Origin: Diprion similis
Lineage: Eukaryota; Arthropoda; Insecta; Hymenoptera; Diprionidae
DNA length: 64,000 nt
NCBI RefSeq assembly: GCF_021155765.1
Contig: NC_060116.1
Location: 11,470,001 to 11,534,000 of the forward strand
Direction of reading: 5' to 3'
Positions 13,401 to 26,864 of the stretch are shown here, piece by piece. Positions within the stretch are counted from its first letter, which is position 1; each line of letters starts with the position of its first letter. Made by a program: the position numbers and the translations under genes. Under the pieces are notes generated by a model, which did not search any database, was not told the origin of the DNA, and saw only the letters and a program-made list of their open reading frames with translations.

Positions 13401-16400
13401 CTGCCTTGCGTCACGATTCACGCTGTGTAGGTATTGCAGCCTGCAAGAGATTTCGTATCATATTATAAGAGACCCGCACACCGTCTATACCTATGCACGT
13501 ATTATATGTATACTTATACGACAGGGCAAATCTCTTTCCAAAACTCTCACGTGACGTTATTTACTACTTTCATTTTCTCTCTTGGTATTTTTTATTTTAT
13601 TTTTTGTTTTTTTTTGTTTTGGTTTTCTTGAAATCTACTTTACTCATCTATCCGTAGAATCATATACGATCGACGCGGCGCGTACTCGTAACGTCAGGAT
13701 TCTTTCGCCCGTCGCGTGATGATATGCATGTATTCAGAGGATATCGATTTAGATAGAAAATCAAAACTACGTTGCTTGATTTCTTTAATTATATATTGTG
13801 AAGTACTTCCAACTCTCGAAGAATATTTTGAATTTTGGCTAGAAATCAGGAGCACCAACTGCAGTATCGCAGCTATACACATGCGCTGCAAGTCGGAAAA
13901 GGTGATTACAGATTGATACTGAGAGAATAAATTCTCAGGCCTGAGAATCGGCAAAAAAGTGAAAAATTTGAGTTTATCTCTTTTTGTTTTTTGACAAAAA
14001 ATGAAAACCCTTGTAGAATGAAGCTTCGCATGGGTTATATCGACGAATTCATCGAATTGCAAATAGCTCCAAGTCACTGCAGTGATCGAGGTTTCGAAAA
14101 TTACAACTAAAAAAACGGCGAAATCATTTATTGTCACAGCTCTGTTGATGTTACGATATTTTGGCTGAATTTTCGACTTCCCGTATATATATAGATTGAT
14201 TCTGGGACAAAAAGTTATTCAATCAAAACCCCTTTCAAGGTTTAAAAAAGAAAAATATCTGAATAATATTGTTATGCCTGAGCGCAAAAGACGCAATACA
14301 TCCTCTACAGTCATTATAATATCCGGACGAATTAGAATAACATGACAAGGTGCCATGTAGCTGTCTTATTAACGGCAAAATCTCTCGATCTATATGTAAG
14401 GACAATATATACATATATTTGTATTTAACGTACGTACATATGTATATAGCATATATCGTCATGAGTTAATAAGTATAATTTTTATTTATATGTTATGAAA
14501 TCACAGAATAATAGAATTATTCTATACTATGCTGCATATGTACATACGGCTCTCATATAATAGGATTTTCGTAACTCATTGTTTAGCCTTCAGAGTCCTG
14601 CTGATAGATTATTATTACTATCCGTCGTATGTAGTGAACGTGTGCGTACCTCTAAAGCAAAATTCGAGTTCGCCAAAAGAGGTTTTCTTATGCCGTACTG
14701 AAGCCACATGCAATTGAACAAACTATAAAATAATTCGTAACTTGAGAGTCTGGTAGGGTTATACCGCGAACAGACCGATTTACACAGCTGTACACGATTC
14801 GTAGTTGTACAAATTTAAGCGCTCTTCTTTTTTTTTTTATTAATTCACTGCATTTTTGTCATCCCGTTATTCAATTTATACCTGAATTGAACAAATAGTC
14901 TTTACTTAATCTTGAATCAAATTGGTGAATATACACTGCAATTATATGGTAATATAGACCCTATTTTATTCTTTATCTACGACTGCCGTTACATTCAACT
15001 CGTAATTGCCGGCATACAACATGGCTGTTAGCGTTTGTTACTCCACTTGGTTGACAACTATGATGCAGAGTGTATTTGAATTGTAAAATTGAAAATATCT
15101 GTGGTTGAAATTAGTCGGATACCAAGGAGTACTCATGGGCCTCTTTAGCTCAGTGGTAGAGCACTGGTCTCGTAAACCAGGGGTCGTGAGTTCAAACCTC
15201 ACAGGAGGCAAGTAAATTTTTTTTTTTTTCGCAACCGAAACACTGAATCGTATAAATTTGATACTTGCTCAACCAATTTTGCATTATTCGTTATATCCAA
15301 AAATCCGTTTCAGAATTTCGTTAATTTGCTCACACAGCATGAATTTATCATAGTTCTGGAATAGAAGAAAGAAGCTGTTACAAAGATCTGAAATCTTTCA
15401 GAATAATATTCACATATTTTATTATCTTTCTTCCCCACAAATCATTGTTGAAAAACTGAATAACGTAAGATTACTTCAAGCCGTAATATTTGGTTCGAAT
15501 GATCTGTATTTGACGAAATTACATACTTACCCTCAAAAATGATTACAAACAACAGAAAAAAAAGAACAATACCATACAATGGTAATTAAGGGATGACTCG
15601 CTCTGAATTTTCAAGGCATGGCAGGTGCTTTTGTTACCAAGGATTCGCAATTAGAATGATATGCGAGAAGTAATTGAATAGTTCGTATGATAAATGCGGT
15701 AAAATTTTCGAAATGTATGTACACAACATGCAGAGAAGTTTAAGAAGACACATTCGGGATGCGACGAATCGTGCGGGTTGCCTTAAATAGCATCTTTATA
15801 TACTTGGTTTATATAGGAAATTATTTTGTAAAATAATTGTGGGACAGGCAAGTAGAATAACTGGTTCTCGGAGTAAGAACGACAATTTTCTATTCAATCA
15901 GGCCACACAGATGGTGACCATATCGGGATATAGAGCGTTGTACGTACGTTACATGGTGTACCCTACCTTATACCTACCCACCGATGCTGCGTCGTCGGTG
16001 AGAGGCGGTTTTACAACATACAAAAACTCGACTTCCAGAATGCATACTGCACACGAATAACGCACACTTGCTCACATAATGCAATTTCGTCTGTATAATA
16101 TTTTCCGCCAGTATGAAAACACGCACACATTTTGGGATAGAAAGGAGATCAATATTCACATTTACAAACCGTTTAGATCTGTCGTATATAACATAAAACG
16201 AACCGGCGTGCGATCTGCAAAACGATAAAAAAAAACCTTCACGTTCAATCGTAGCGCATTATTATACGCATTTGTGTGAACGTGCGATTTATATATATCG
16301 TTGATAATAATTAATGTATTCAATTTGGTAAACAGCAGGCGTACGCGTAGCAGAGGGGCGTAAGGGTATCTATAATATATTTATGTAGGTATGTACGTAC

Positions 16401-18022
16401 AGTATACTTATATACGTTCATTGTACGTGTGCAGAATGAAAGATTGAGAATACGTCGATAAATCCAGTGCGGGAATCGCTCATCGCGAATATGGAGTGTA
16501 TGTGTGTATTCGTGTGTGTGTGCGCAGGTATTCATACACGTTCTGCGTATATACAGGCCGTGAAGTTGGTCAATTAAGAGGATCCACGCAAAATGACAAG
16601 ATTCGAAATTCAAGTAGCGTTTCGGTGCCTCTGCAAATGCGTTGCACGTACCGGACCAGTCGGTATTCAAGAGTTACGCGAATACGAGGTGTAGGTAGTA
16701 CAGTTTCCGTAAAATGTCTGTCAAGTGGGTAGCCCCCCCCCCCTCTTTCCCTCCCTGAAACGTTTTTCTTCCCCCCGTCTTGTTTTTCCATTCTCTTTAT
16801 CTCTCTCTCTTTTTCCCCATTCCTCCCAGCGAGTTTTCCGCACGCTTTCTGGAACCGGCCCGAAGAAGTCTCATGAATTTTAACTTTTTTCCCCATATTA
16901 CACGCGCAAAGTGCTTTCCAAAGTAACACACAAACACACACACACACGGCCAAGCATATATAGAGAGCGAAAGAGAGAGAGAGATACAGACTCGGGTCAA
17001 CGCGTTATTCCAGATAACACGGGCACGTATAATACATCCTCGAACGTATCCCGCGATTTGCGATTCTTCGAACAATGCAAAAGCGAGGAGTGGAATAATA
17101 ATACAGGAGTCGAACGAAGCGCGGTATAATGAAGAGGAGGAAAATTGGACATGTCGCGTCGTTTTATTCTTGAATTCTTGTTTCGCCAATTTTTGGATCA
17201 CTCGGTTTGTCGTCGCAGTGTGGAGGATTCGACGCGTAGGACGGACTCGACGGCTGGATTCCTGAATAGTTATACATATATAGCCTATAATCCTATAGAG
17301 CGGAGTGTTAGCATCGTGGCACTCGCAACGTGACGAGCATTTCAGCCAAACAATATGACGTTGAATTCACGGCACAAACCAGCGTCTAGTATTCGTGGCG
17401 TGTTCGGGACTTTGGCGGGAAGCAGGGGGGAGGATGGGGAATGGGCGATGGGGGATGGGGGATGGGGGACGACACCCTCGCTCGCTCGGAACTACGGGAA
17501 AACGTGCTGCGCATAAGATCTCCTTGGCCATAAGAATCGCCATTCGCCACCGTCGCGCGAGTACATCCGAGAGAAGAGGAAACTTCTTCTGAAATTGACG
17601 ATCACGTACCCGGAATATAACACCCCTCTACAAACAAGCACAGATGAGGTGCAGGTGCACAATTATTCTCATTTACGTATAGGTATACGTCGTATCGTGT
17701 GTCAGCTTGTGCGATATAAAGCTGCAATCGCATATTATAAATTAACAAGACTTACGATTATGACGGGCAGAAAAATTGAGAAGAAAAGAATTATTGTCCG
17801 TCAATAAGCATTCGATGAAACGATTATTGTAATCATTAATTACAGCTGATATAATCTCTGTCCTTTTACAGCGTAAGAGGCACCTTCGACTCTCGTATAG
17901 AACGACTCGCTGAAAAAGGTGTGAAATCGCGGACGATGCCTTATGTACCTTGGGCGCGGAATGAGAGAGAGAGAGAGAGAGAGAGAGATAAGATAAAACG
18001 AAATCGAGTCATAGATCTATAG
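6712..18022 (+). CDS. Uncharacterised basic protein, ~259 aa, three exons with a 10.45 kb last intron
   Basis: I do not recognise this protein. Exon 1 (6712-7246) starts at the first in-frame ATG after a stop at 6682-6684. Exon 2 is 7326-7419 (acceptor TTGTAG, donor GTAAGT). Exon 3 is best placed at 17872-18022: acceptor CTGTCCTTTTACAG, open in the required phase, stop TAG at 18020-18022. The total is 780 nt. The product is hydrophilic and basic, with no signal peptide or membrane segment. It has a charged, possibly helical stretch at about residues 150-172 (DWKVHEALTNRVENLLSEIE) and a conserved-looking tail (TFDSRIERLAEKGVKSR, MPYVPWARNE) followed by an Arg-Glu repeat encoded by a GA microsatellite. 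Exons 1 and 2 are well supported as coding. Exon 3 rests on phase, splice sites and openness only; a nearer exon cannot be excluded. Confidence 0.6.
10355..10362. promoter_or_regulatory. CRE palindrome TGACGTCA
   Basis: A perfect full CRE (CREB/ATF-type site) inside the CpG-rich island of the long intron, 50 bp from the GACGGC repeat. Function is inferred from the motif only. Confidence 0.35.
10416..10455. repeat. GACGGC hexanucleotide repeat
   Basis: About six tandem GACGGC units lie in a strongly GC-rich island. The island contrasts sharply with the AT-rich flanks and could be promoter-like. Confidence 0.8.
12893..12931 (+). repeat. GAA/AAG trinucleotide microsatellite
   Basis: A run of AAG/GAA units with one AAT interruption. 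It produces poly-Arg/Lys or poly-Ser frames that are artefacts, not genes. Confidence 0.85.
13271..13288 (+). repeat. Poly-G run (18 bases)
   Basis: Eighteen consecutive G residues within a purine-rich stretch (about 13250-13330). It could form G-quadruplex structure on the plus strand and is error-prone in sequencing, so its length is uncertain. Confidence 0.8.
15139..15210 (+). tRNA. trnT-CGU: tRNA-Thr (anticodon CGU)
   Basis: A complete 72-nt cloverleaf with no intron. The acceptor stem GCCTCTT pairs with AGGAGGC (one G-U). The D stem is GCTC/GAGC, the anticodon stem CTGGT/ACCAG with loop CTCGTAA, and the T stem GTGAG/CTCAC with loop TTCAAAC. The discriminator is A. Anticodon CGT reads the ACG threonine codon. 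The D-arm (TAGCTCAGTGG) and T-arm (GAGTTCAAACC) match internal A and B box promoters, and a T run follows. It lies inside the long intron of the 6712 gene on the same strand. Confidence 0.95.
15217..15229 (+). terminator. RNA polymerase III terminator of tRNA-Thr
   Basis: A run of 13 T residues begins seven bases after the tRNA discriminator base. Oligo-T is the standard Pol III termination signal. Confidence 0.85.
17963..17988 (+). repeat. GA dinucleotide microsatellite within a predicted coding exon
   Basis: About 13 GA units. In the predicted last exon of the 6712 gene they encode alternating Glu-Arg, so length changes that are not multiples of three would alter the C-terminus. Confidence 0.75.
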
Positions 18023-18413
18023 AATTACACATAAATATGAAAATAGTTAACTTTTAAACGAGATGCACACAAACACAAAAGAAAAAAAATTATATATATA
18101 ACACATATATTGTCAATTTAACAACAACTTAATCAAGCATGAAAGTCGAAGAAAATGTTTTGTCAAGTCTCAGTAAATAAGACGGTTTCCATTCTCTTTA
18201 GTAGCCCACGTGAAAAATGTAATCCGAAGGATGAAAATAATCAAGGAATTTATAAATTACTCGTGATAATCGATCTCACGCATGATTGTTACAGTGAAAC
18301 GAATTTAGAGAGTTTAATTGAGTTATGACCTACTTGACTTTCGATCAAGTGATTCTCAGCGATTATTGGTGATAACCTAGTGTTATATGTGCAGCTTCAA
18401 TTAGGCATAGATG

Positions 18414-18452
18414 AATGAACGAATGAATGAATGAATTAATGGATGAATGAAT
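18414..18452 (+). repeat. GAAT tetranucleotide-rich tract
   Basis: Imperfect tandem GAAT/GATG units in AT-rich non-coding DNA. Confidence 0.65.
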
Positions 18453-20943
18453 GCACGTGCAAAATTTTGCCACATCAACGGTGTAAGAAGAAAATCACTG
18501 TACATACGATGAAAATAAACACTGAACGAATATTATGACGCACGCAATGCCATTCAAAACCAACTCATACTAATTATATCACAAATACGATGTATATATT
18601 ATTTGAAGGAAAATGAGAAGTTCAACGGAGTGAGAAAAAGAAAGAAAGAGAGACAGAAGATATACATCCTTTTTTTTAAATGTAAGATACAGAGGATCGA
18701 GTTTGCGGCTATGATTTACGTCATTCCTGAAATAGATGTTATATCAACGGTACGGCTTACGATTAGTATATCACCAGCAAAGTATCGTATATACAAGGGG
18801 CTGTCCCTCGTGTATTTTCACTTATATTCACGGTTTTATCGCGTTGCGCGCTCGCGATAATGTCTTATCATCGCGATAACAAAATTATCAGCTCCCATGC
18901 GAACGGAGCATGATTTTTTCAAACCTCAACCGATAAGGCGTGTACTCCAGGAGTCTCTACATATGTGCGCACGTATACTTTTTCATACCGCTGATAAAAT
19001 GTAAGAATTATCTTCATGTATGTATCCACGTGACCAGATCATATATAAACCGTAACTGCAAATGGTGACAAACTGTTTACTAGCTATATTATGATGTAGT
19101 ACACATACCTATGTCAACATGTATTTCACTGATATAGGGTGAACGTTATAGGCAAAAAAATTTACAGTGTATGTGTATACATAAATATACGCTGGGCGCC
19201 TTCGGAAATCCCTTCAAAGTTATATGTATTTGGATCAAGTGACGGAATGCTTTTTTTTTCTTCATGTGTGCCTGTGTAACAAAATTTTTAATGAGGAGTT
19301 AACGGGTCGCTTATACCATGTCGTGAGCATTGACATCGGTATAATCAATTCATTGAATTCAGTGCTCAGGAAAAAAATAACAAATATAGTTGAGACAAGA
19401 TAAAACAGCGTTGAACAACACGTTCAAATTCCGAGGCCGGAAACAGCTGTGATTTCGTAAAACGGAAAGACGGTAGAAGATTTAAAAAAAAAAATAAAAA
19501 AAAAAATAACGAAAAAAAAAACAAAACTAATCTTCCGTTAGGAAGTAATTACGGCAGGTAGGTCAAAAGATAATCTCCGATCATGAATAATAATCTTAAG
19601 GTGGCAGCTGCAGCTCTTTGTTCAGAAACAAGTTTATACTGTATACCTACAAGCACGTGTAAAAAAGGATAAAAACAAAAATGAACGAAACATCATTTCC
19701 TCGTGAAAATTACTGGTTTCTTACTGAATCAGACACAAGTATCGAGGATGTGTGTATACTCGAATATACCGCAGATACCTCCATAATTACAAATCGGAAA
19801 TGAAAGGCCGACTACCCAACAACCACGCAGATCGTATTATACGTGCAATTATAACGTGTATATTATACATGTATCTCTTCTATCACGTAAATTTCGAATT
19901 TATCTCATTCCAAGTAGTAATTGTAGCGGTTACATACGCAAACAATAAACATTATGATATGCAAAAAATAAAGATGAACTTCTCCGCGGGTCATGAGAAT
20001 CAAAACTAGTTATAGCTTAATGAGAAGTAAAAACAAATCGGAGTATAAAAAACGACACGGAAAAAAAAACACACACACACCTCGTAGATATATTCAACAT
20101 GATTATAAACGTTTATAAATTTGCGTCCACTGTATATAGGTATGCGGGCATAGGTACACATAATATGTACCTACCTACTAAAGTCAAACTTATGACGCGT
20201 TCGCATCACGTTTAATATGTCGTATCGCTTCCAGGCACGTGAGTAAGCGACTCGGCGAATGTATAATAATGCGAAGCTGTATATCCTCGGATATGTATAC
20301 ATGCACGAAACCTAACCAATGAATGCCATATGCATACAATGATGAAAAAATGTGCTTTTGTTTTCAACATTTTATGCATGCAAATATACATACATACATA
20401 TAAGTACACCTATACGTATACGTATAAAATATAACGTATAACGTATAGTAGAGAGAAGAATTCGAAACGATAGAGTCATCGGTATACACGATACGTCCCG
20501 TGGATACAGTGTGCCGCGTACGTGATCGCTTGCAACCGGCGCAGCACGTTGCACGTACGTACAGTACGTAACCTACACCTAACGGGCGAACCTCAACCTG
20601 ACATACCAACATACACGTGCATGCCTGTGTATATTTCGTACGCATACGCAGCAGGTACGAGGCGATGGATATTGTGCACGCAGTGCACCGGAGTCCGCAA
20701 TTGCGCTGCGCCGCTAGCACGTAGGAATCCGCATGACGAGCTGCAGGCCGAAGGGCATCGCGGCATCGCATCGGCGGATCCTTGGCGAGGCACCGGATTG
20801 AATGAAAGCGCTGTTTCCCCGCTTCTGATTGGCCGATGCGTCGTTCGCCATGTGCGCTCCGGGACGCGGCGCGACGCAGCGACATACACCAAGAAATCGC
20901 GTGCGGTCTCGTCGGGATCGAGCTCACCGAGCGCTCGCTGCAT

Positions 20944-20953
20944 GTGACGTCAC
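20944..20953. promoter_or_regulatory. CRE palindrome GTGACGTCAC
   Basis: A perfect 10-bp palindrome containing the full CRE, in a GC-rich island at about 20.5-21.1 kb. The role is inferred only from the motif and its GC-rich setting. Confidence 0.35.
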
Positions 20954-21294
20954 CGTCGAACCACGTACGATATACGAGATCCCCCCTCCTCCACGTGTCC
21001 CCTGCCTGCGTCGCCGAGGACGCAGCGGTATCAGTTGACCCGGGCCGAATACTTGGAACCGTTGAACGTGTACGTTACAGGCAATTTCGACAATCTACAA
21101 TCGATCGAGGAACGGGAAAGGCGCGCAGGGCTCAAGCGTGTACGCGAAAAAATGTAACCAGGAAAAGAAGAAGGCTTGAAAGGGACAGGGGGGGGTATAC
21201 ATGTAATACAGTATCCGAAGCGTATTAGGTGTCTGTATGTATATGCGGCGTGCAACGCGAAGTGCGTTGTGGGTATTAAGTTCTTCGATACGTG

Positions 21295-21334
21295 GATACG
21301 ATACGATACGATACGATACGATACGATAGGATAG
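21295..21334 (+). repeat. GATAC pentanucleotide microsatellite
   Basis: Six perfect GATAC units followed by two GATAG variants, in tandem. Confidence 0.9.
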
Positions 21335-23238
21335 GGTTATGTACTCCGTCATCGCACAGTAGTAACCTACATTTTACGATAGACCGTTTATAACGCTTTC
21401 TTGAGTGGACTAGAGCCGCCCATCTGTTCAACACCTGACTGAAATTCACCTGCGCCGTAGTGCAGGTAGGACTGACTAACGCCGCGTCAGGTGCAGCCGG
21501 CTATAACGAGCCGCCATTGCCGCCAACCACGCCGTAGGAAACAAAGAAAAGTGAAATTTAAAATTGCGCGTTAGCTCCCGACCGGGATACCCTCTCTGCT
21601 CTTTGTTTCGAATACGTGACATATGTCAGAAATTAATCTAGTCGATCAATATTCGCCGATGAGCCGTAAAAGTTATCGCACATATTGTAGTTCATGTACA
21701 CAAGGTATTCGTGTGCTGCAGAGACGTAATATTTCTTTATAATATTGGTATTACGTGTAATTATCCAGCTACGATCTTTGATTTCATTCAAAAGTCTTTA
21801 CTGGTTATATAGGATGGATGTATACACTTTCTACTTGCAGTCATTTGTTTTGAAATTTCAATTTTTATTTCCTTACCAATCAGCTTGAAAAGTTTCTATC
21901 GGTTAAAATAAACTTCATAGTAATTCTTCGTTCCCTTCTCGTCACATGTATCTTTCATACGTGTCGTACGTAGATACATTCTTCTAAACCTATACGAACA
22001 GAAATGGTATAACATACGTATTTCAAACCGTATAACAACGCGATGATTATTTGCAATTTAAAAGACAATCCTGACTCGAACCTGTGTCACGAGACATCGT
22101 CGTCTATATAGAAATGCGAAAACATTTGAACAACCTCCGCAGTTGCATAAGTTATACGATATACGTAAATACACATGTAATACGTATTTATGAGCAAAGT
22201 CATTACAGGTACTCGGATTTATGTGTGCGTCTCTTATACGCGAAATGCACAGTGCGGACTGAGAGTTTTGTAACATAACGTATACGTGTTTCACAAACCG
22301 AGCTCGTCGTCTTATCTACATTCAAGAATTCTACGTATGAGGTATAATACATACATGTATTTGTGGTGGTGTAACGCGCCTCGAGAGTCGGACTCCACCG
22401 TTTCCGTTGATCGTACAAGCCTCAAAGCGTAATCGACATTTTTCTACATAATTATAATTTTGTACTTGTCGTTTCTCTCCCCCCACTCATGTTTGCGAAT
22501 AACTGATATCACAATCTTCTGCGAAGCAATGCTTCAACATCAACAAACTGTTTCTTTTTTTCTTCTTCTAAGAATCGAGTTAACAACGAGTATAAAGTAA
22601 TGTTCCATGTATACGTAACAGATGCTCTTTCAAATATCAACCTTGCACCTTTCGCGCTAAAACAGTTTTCTCTCCCTCCCTCTGTCGCACTCTCTGTCTC
22701 TGTCTCTTTCTTTCATTCTGCTAGTCTTGGAAAGTGGAAACTACGCTTATCTCTACACGGAGACGTATAGCTACAATAGCTGATACAGCAAACGTCGATT
22801 TCCCACGCGTGTATACCTCTGCAGCATATGTATGTATTTATCTTCGAAGGTATTTTTGCCGTCTCCGTACGTACGTGCTGACAAGTAGGGACTGTCACCA
22901 GACGGAGCGAAAACTCTCCGGCACGTGACGACCAGTCTTGTCATTTACGTCACTGGATGGAGGACACCTGATATTACCGACTACGTATATCATACACGGC
23001 ACGTACGCATTACGAGCGGTCCGCGTTGCACTCCACAATGCACTCTAAACCCTGCAATCTACGCCTCTGTACTCTGTACCCTGCTCCATACATTCGTAGG
23101 AAACCTTGTCGCTGACAAGTTGAAGTGTAACTGTAAAACTACAACTGTCGACGTCACGACACGCTCGCCCGATACTTGTGCTGACTAACAGATGTATTAT
23201 ACCTACTGTATATAGTACAACTATACGCCTATAATTGT

Positions 23239-23262
23239 GTGTATATATATATATATATATAG
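23239..23262. repeat. TA dinucleotide microsatellite
   Basis: A GTATA start followed by about ten TA units in non-coding DNA. Confidence 0.75.
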
Positions 23263-25084
23263 ATATTAGGTATCCAGATTTACATGTACACTCAACCCGT
23301 GGCCCTAAGCATAAAACGTTCGAAATATCCGAAGAAGTAACGGGGAAAGAAGCCAGTGTTCAACGTCGATCTGTTTGTCGTGATGAAAACTGGACGGATA
23401 AATTTTATCGACGACAAACTTTGTTGAAAATACGAGAGACGCGTTTTCCTGTACGTATAATAATAAAACTGCATATTACAAGAACTATACGAGAAATTTT
23501 TTTTACTGAGAATGGTTTTTTTCTCTTCAAACTACGTGTACCCCATTTTCCGTTAAGTCACGGACAGAAGAACGAATGAATTAATCTTATACCCTCGGAT
23601 GGAAACGAACGACATAACCGTAACGATATACATATACCAGAGAAAAAAGATATGACAAACAATGGGCTCTACGGAATTGGTTTCGTAGTTCTGCACTCGA
23701 GAAATACCGCAATGGTTTCTCGGACGCTGGAGGAAATGCATAACATCACGCAACGTAATAAGAGGGGTAAAAAAAAGAAAGTAAAAGAGTAAGAAATAAG
23801 GATATTCAACAGCGAGAAGTAAGGAAAGAAGAACAAAAAGAAAAAAAAATAATATATTTCTTTGCGTTATTAAATTCTGCACCGATATAAAATAAATTGA
23901 TGAAATACGATGACGCGTTGTCGAGTCGTTAAAAAAACGGCCGAAGCCAACCGCATCGCATGTATTGCTCGGCACACACGGACGATAACACGATGGCTGC
24001 ATATGCATATACACACACGTAAATGAAAGGTGGCCGGTATCGTGGGTGGAGCTAGTTAACCAAAGGGCAACCAGGATCAGGATCAGGAACAGGGATTACA
24101 TTCGTGCTGCACGCGACGCACGTCGACGTCGGTTTTCGCGTTGCACACGCAACGTTGCGTTGAGAGCGTTCGTTCCGTCCTACATATAGTAACATGCATA
24201 CATAGTATAGGTGAACAATGAACACGCATGTATCTACTGTGTGTGTGCAACGCCCTGCTTTCATGCCACGTACAGCATGCGTAGGTATAGGTGGGTATAC
24301 GAAGTGCGTGCACGCATGCACTCCTCTCTCCGTGTCTTTCCTTGCTTCGTCACGCGATTCCACAATTATCCCACAGTGCAATATGCACTTGGACGTCGGT
24401 GTCGTGTCGCTGGCGAATGAAATTTGAAAACTTGGAGAAAAGTAACAAAAAACAAAAACAAAAACAGAGAGGCAAGTAACAACAGAGAATAAAAATAATA
24501 AAAACGTTAAGCCTTCCTCGTGCAAAATTACCTGACGAGCTCATTTCCTCCGATATTTTGCATATCAAGTCACGAACATTTTTGTACATATATATTCAAA
24601 GCTCTTATTGTGTTTCAAGTTACCATCAAGATTTTCGTATACCTGTTTGTTTACACGTTAACAATTTCCTTGATCGTACACGTAACGTATACTCAGTTCC
24701 TGTAACGCTATAGAAAATAAAAATAAAATGAATAAAAAAAAAATAGCAAAATGTATAGGAAGTTTTGTTACCTTGTATGCAAATATATATGGATATGTAT
24801 GGTACATCCGTATACCTACCTATACTTGTATTGTGTGTAAGCAAGGCGGTGGAAGAAAACCGGCCATCTGCAATTTTAACGTGGCAAACGAAGTGGGACA
24901 TTGCGATGCCCTTCGTCGAAGCGAAAAACAATTAACCATAGCATCGCTTCGGCCACCTGCCCGAACGGAGTGCACGGAACGCTACGCGATACGTACAACG
25001 TTGTACACGTACATACAACCAGCCTTCCCAAAGCCCCGTACCGTCTGGACGATCACGTGACCATACTCCGGAGAGCCAGGCACC

Positions 25085-25163
25085 GGCAGCCATGCAGCCA
25101 TTCAGCCATCCAGCCAGCCAGCCAGCCACCCAGCCACCCAGCCACCCAGCCAGCCAGCCAGCA
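25085..25163 (+). repeat. CAGC/CAGCCA tandem repeat
   Basis: About 79 bp of CAGC-based units with CAGCCACC variants. It generates Gln-Pro/Ser-His or Gly-Trp-Leu-rich open frames on opposite strands, which are repeat artefacts. Confidence 0.85.
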
Positions 25164-26013
25164 CAAACCGCAGCAGCGGCAAGCACTCGAGCAGGGTCAC
25201 TTGGCCAGTAAACCTGCAGACCCCGACGGACCGTCAGCCATGGCGGAATAAATAATATAAGAAAAATTTATGAGCTCAACATGATGGTTTGAAAGAAAGA
25301 AAAAAAATTAAGAAAAAAGACTGGATAATATCTGACTGCGAGGCGTATTTCTTCTTGTCCATACGTGGAAATGCAGCCTTGTCCTTGGTATCGAATTACC
25401 ATACCCCGCGGTGTACTCTTTCCTCCGATCAGAAAACATATTATGCACATACTAGTAACAATGAGTTGTAGTTTATACAGCTATTGGCACAACATGTAGT
25501 GACGCTTACTAAATTCACGTATACTTATTTTACAGAACGTTGAATGCTGCAATTTTACATGCCGATCATACTACTCGATGAACGGTAATATATTGCTATA
25601 TACACGCAGCTTTCGGTCTCGTATTACAGTATCGATTCTCAACGTACGTATATCGATGCTTGTACACGTATCAATATGAGGAATTTAATAAAAAAAAAAC
25701 ATATACATATAATATATGTACGTCAGACATCAGTCACCTCCGGCAACGTAGATGATCCTGTAGTACATACATTCACGAGCATCTATTTTCGTTAAGAGAA
25801 GGGAGGAAAGGAAAAGAAATTAAAAGATAAGAAAAAGAAGAAGACGAGGGGGAAAAAAAAGGAAAGCAAAATAAAATTTTAATGCGCAGTGCACTGTTGA
25901 ACGCGTGGTATTGACCGAGGCAGAAACTGTAGAGCGGCGGCGTGATGTGATTCGTACTGGTGCTGACGGTGTTCGCACTATACCGCATTCTAACAGTCTG
26001 TCCTCTCCTGCCG

Positions 26014-26025
26014 CGTGACGTCACG
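26014..26025. promoter_or_regulatory. Extended CRE palindrome CGTGACGTCACG
   Basis: A 12-bp perfect palindrome centred on a full CRE, in a small GC-rich island at about 25.9-26.06 kb. Confidence 0.35.
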
Positions 26026-26864
26026 AGCGTGTACGACAGCACGCGGGACGTCGCGACGACTGCGGACCGCGACCTGTTTACAAACAAGCACAAACTTAAG
26101 CGATGATTATGACATCACGTATAATATAACATGCACGTATATTTATTATGCATGTATTTTACTTCTTGCAGTATTCCTAATTATTGATTTGTTTAATTTT
26201 TTTTTTTTTTTTTTTCTTGTTTATTCCCTAACCTTAACTCACTTGACAAAAATGCCCTAAATCATAATTTCGTCTGTTTGTTTTCTCTTTCCTTGTTTTC
26301 TCGCCAATTGTTTTGTCCTTGACATTTGTAATTCTTTTGCTTTGCGTCAGAATAAATTAGCTATTAGAAGGCGGGCGGGTAGGGGGGTGGGGGAGGGGGG
26401 AGACGAGCTGCATGGAACTTGAAGGAACAAAAAGACAGGGAAGAATCAACAACAACCTCCAGAATTCTAATTGTATAAGCGTACATATCTTTGAACGTCT
26501 CCTCAACGGTTCAATAGGCGAGGCTTAAGATTAGCTCGGAATAAAAACGTGAAAAAAAAAGGAATAAAAAAACATTGGTCGGATATTTTTACGGAGGCAC
26601 ACATGTATCGGATGTGCGCGTATAGGTGTAGGTGGTGTAGGTGTCGCGTTGAGGGAGAAACTAAAATAGAAAAGATTAATTTTATAATTCCAATCTGCCG
26701 TATCTCCTTGTACTATACTTTGCGGTAGACGTTGTATCGTGTCAAATAATTTACGTAACGCGCGAGGAACGTTCAGATTTAAATCGGAAAAAGAATTTTC
26801 CTCCGTGCGACGCAATTTTTATTTTATTATTTTTTTTCTTCGCGCCTGGCTCTCACAACCCCTC

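Larger units (their letters stand above)
7420..17871 (+). other. Long intron of the 6712 gene
   Basis: This is the inferred 10.45 kb intron. It contains a tRNA-Thr (15139-15210), a GC- and CpG-rich island (about 10200-10930) with a hexanucleotide repeat and a CRE palindrome, a GAA tract (12893-12931), an 18-base G run (13271-13288) and several purine-rich low-complexity stretches (about 16730-16810, 17420-17470). Open frames of 60-160 codons occur on both strands but overlap one another and show no recognisable domains. Confidence 0.45.

Noticed and set aside
13694-14137. 147-codon minus-strand open frame
   Set aside because: It has no domain resemblance, an AT-rich composition like its flanks and no splice context. 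A chance frame is more likely, though a small orphan gene cannot be excluded.
20364-21352. Several overlapping open frames of 60-187 codons on both strands
   Set aside because: They overlap each other in a GC-rich island, have no recognisable domain, and are rich in Arg, Cys, His and Tyr as expected from TACGTA-type words and low stop density.
24901-25251. 116-codon plus frame and 84-codon minus frame
   Set aside because: The CAGC tandem repeat generates Gln/Pro/Ser/His and Gly/Trp/Leu/Ala repeats; no protein family is implied.
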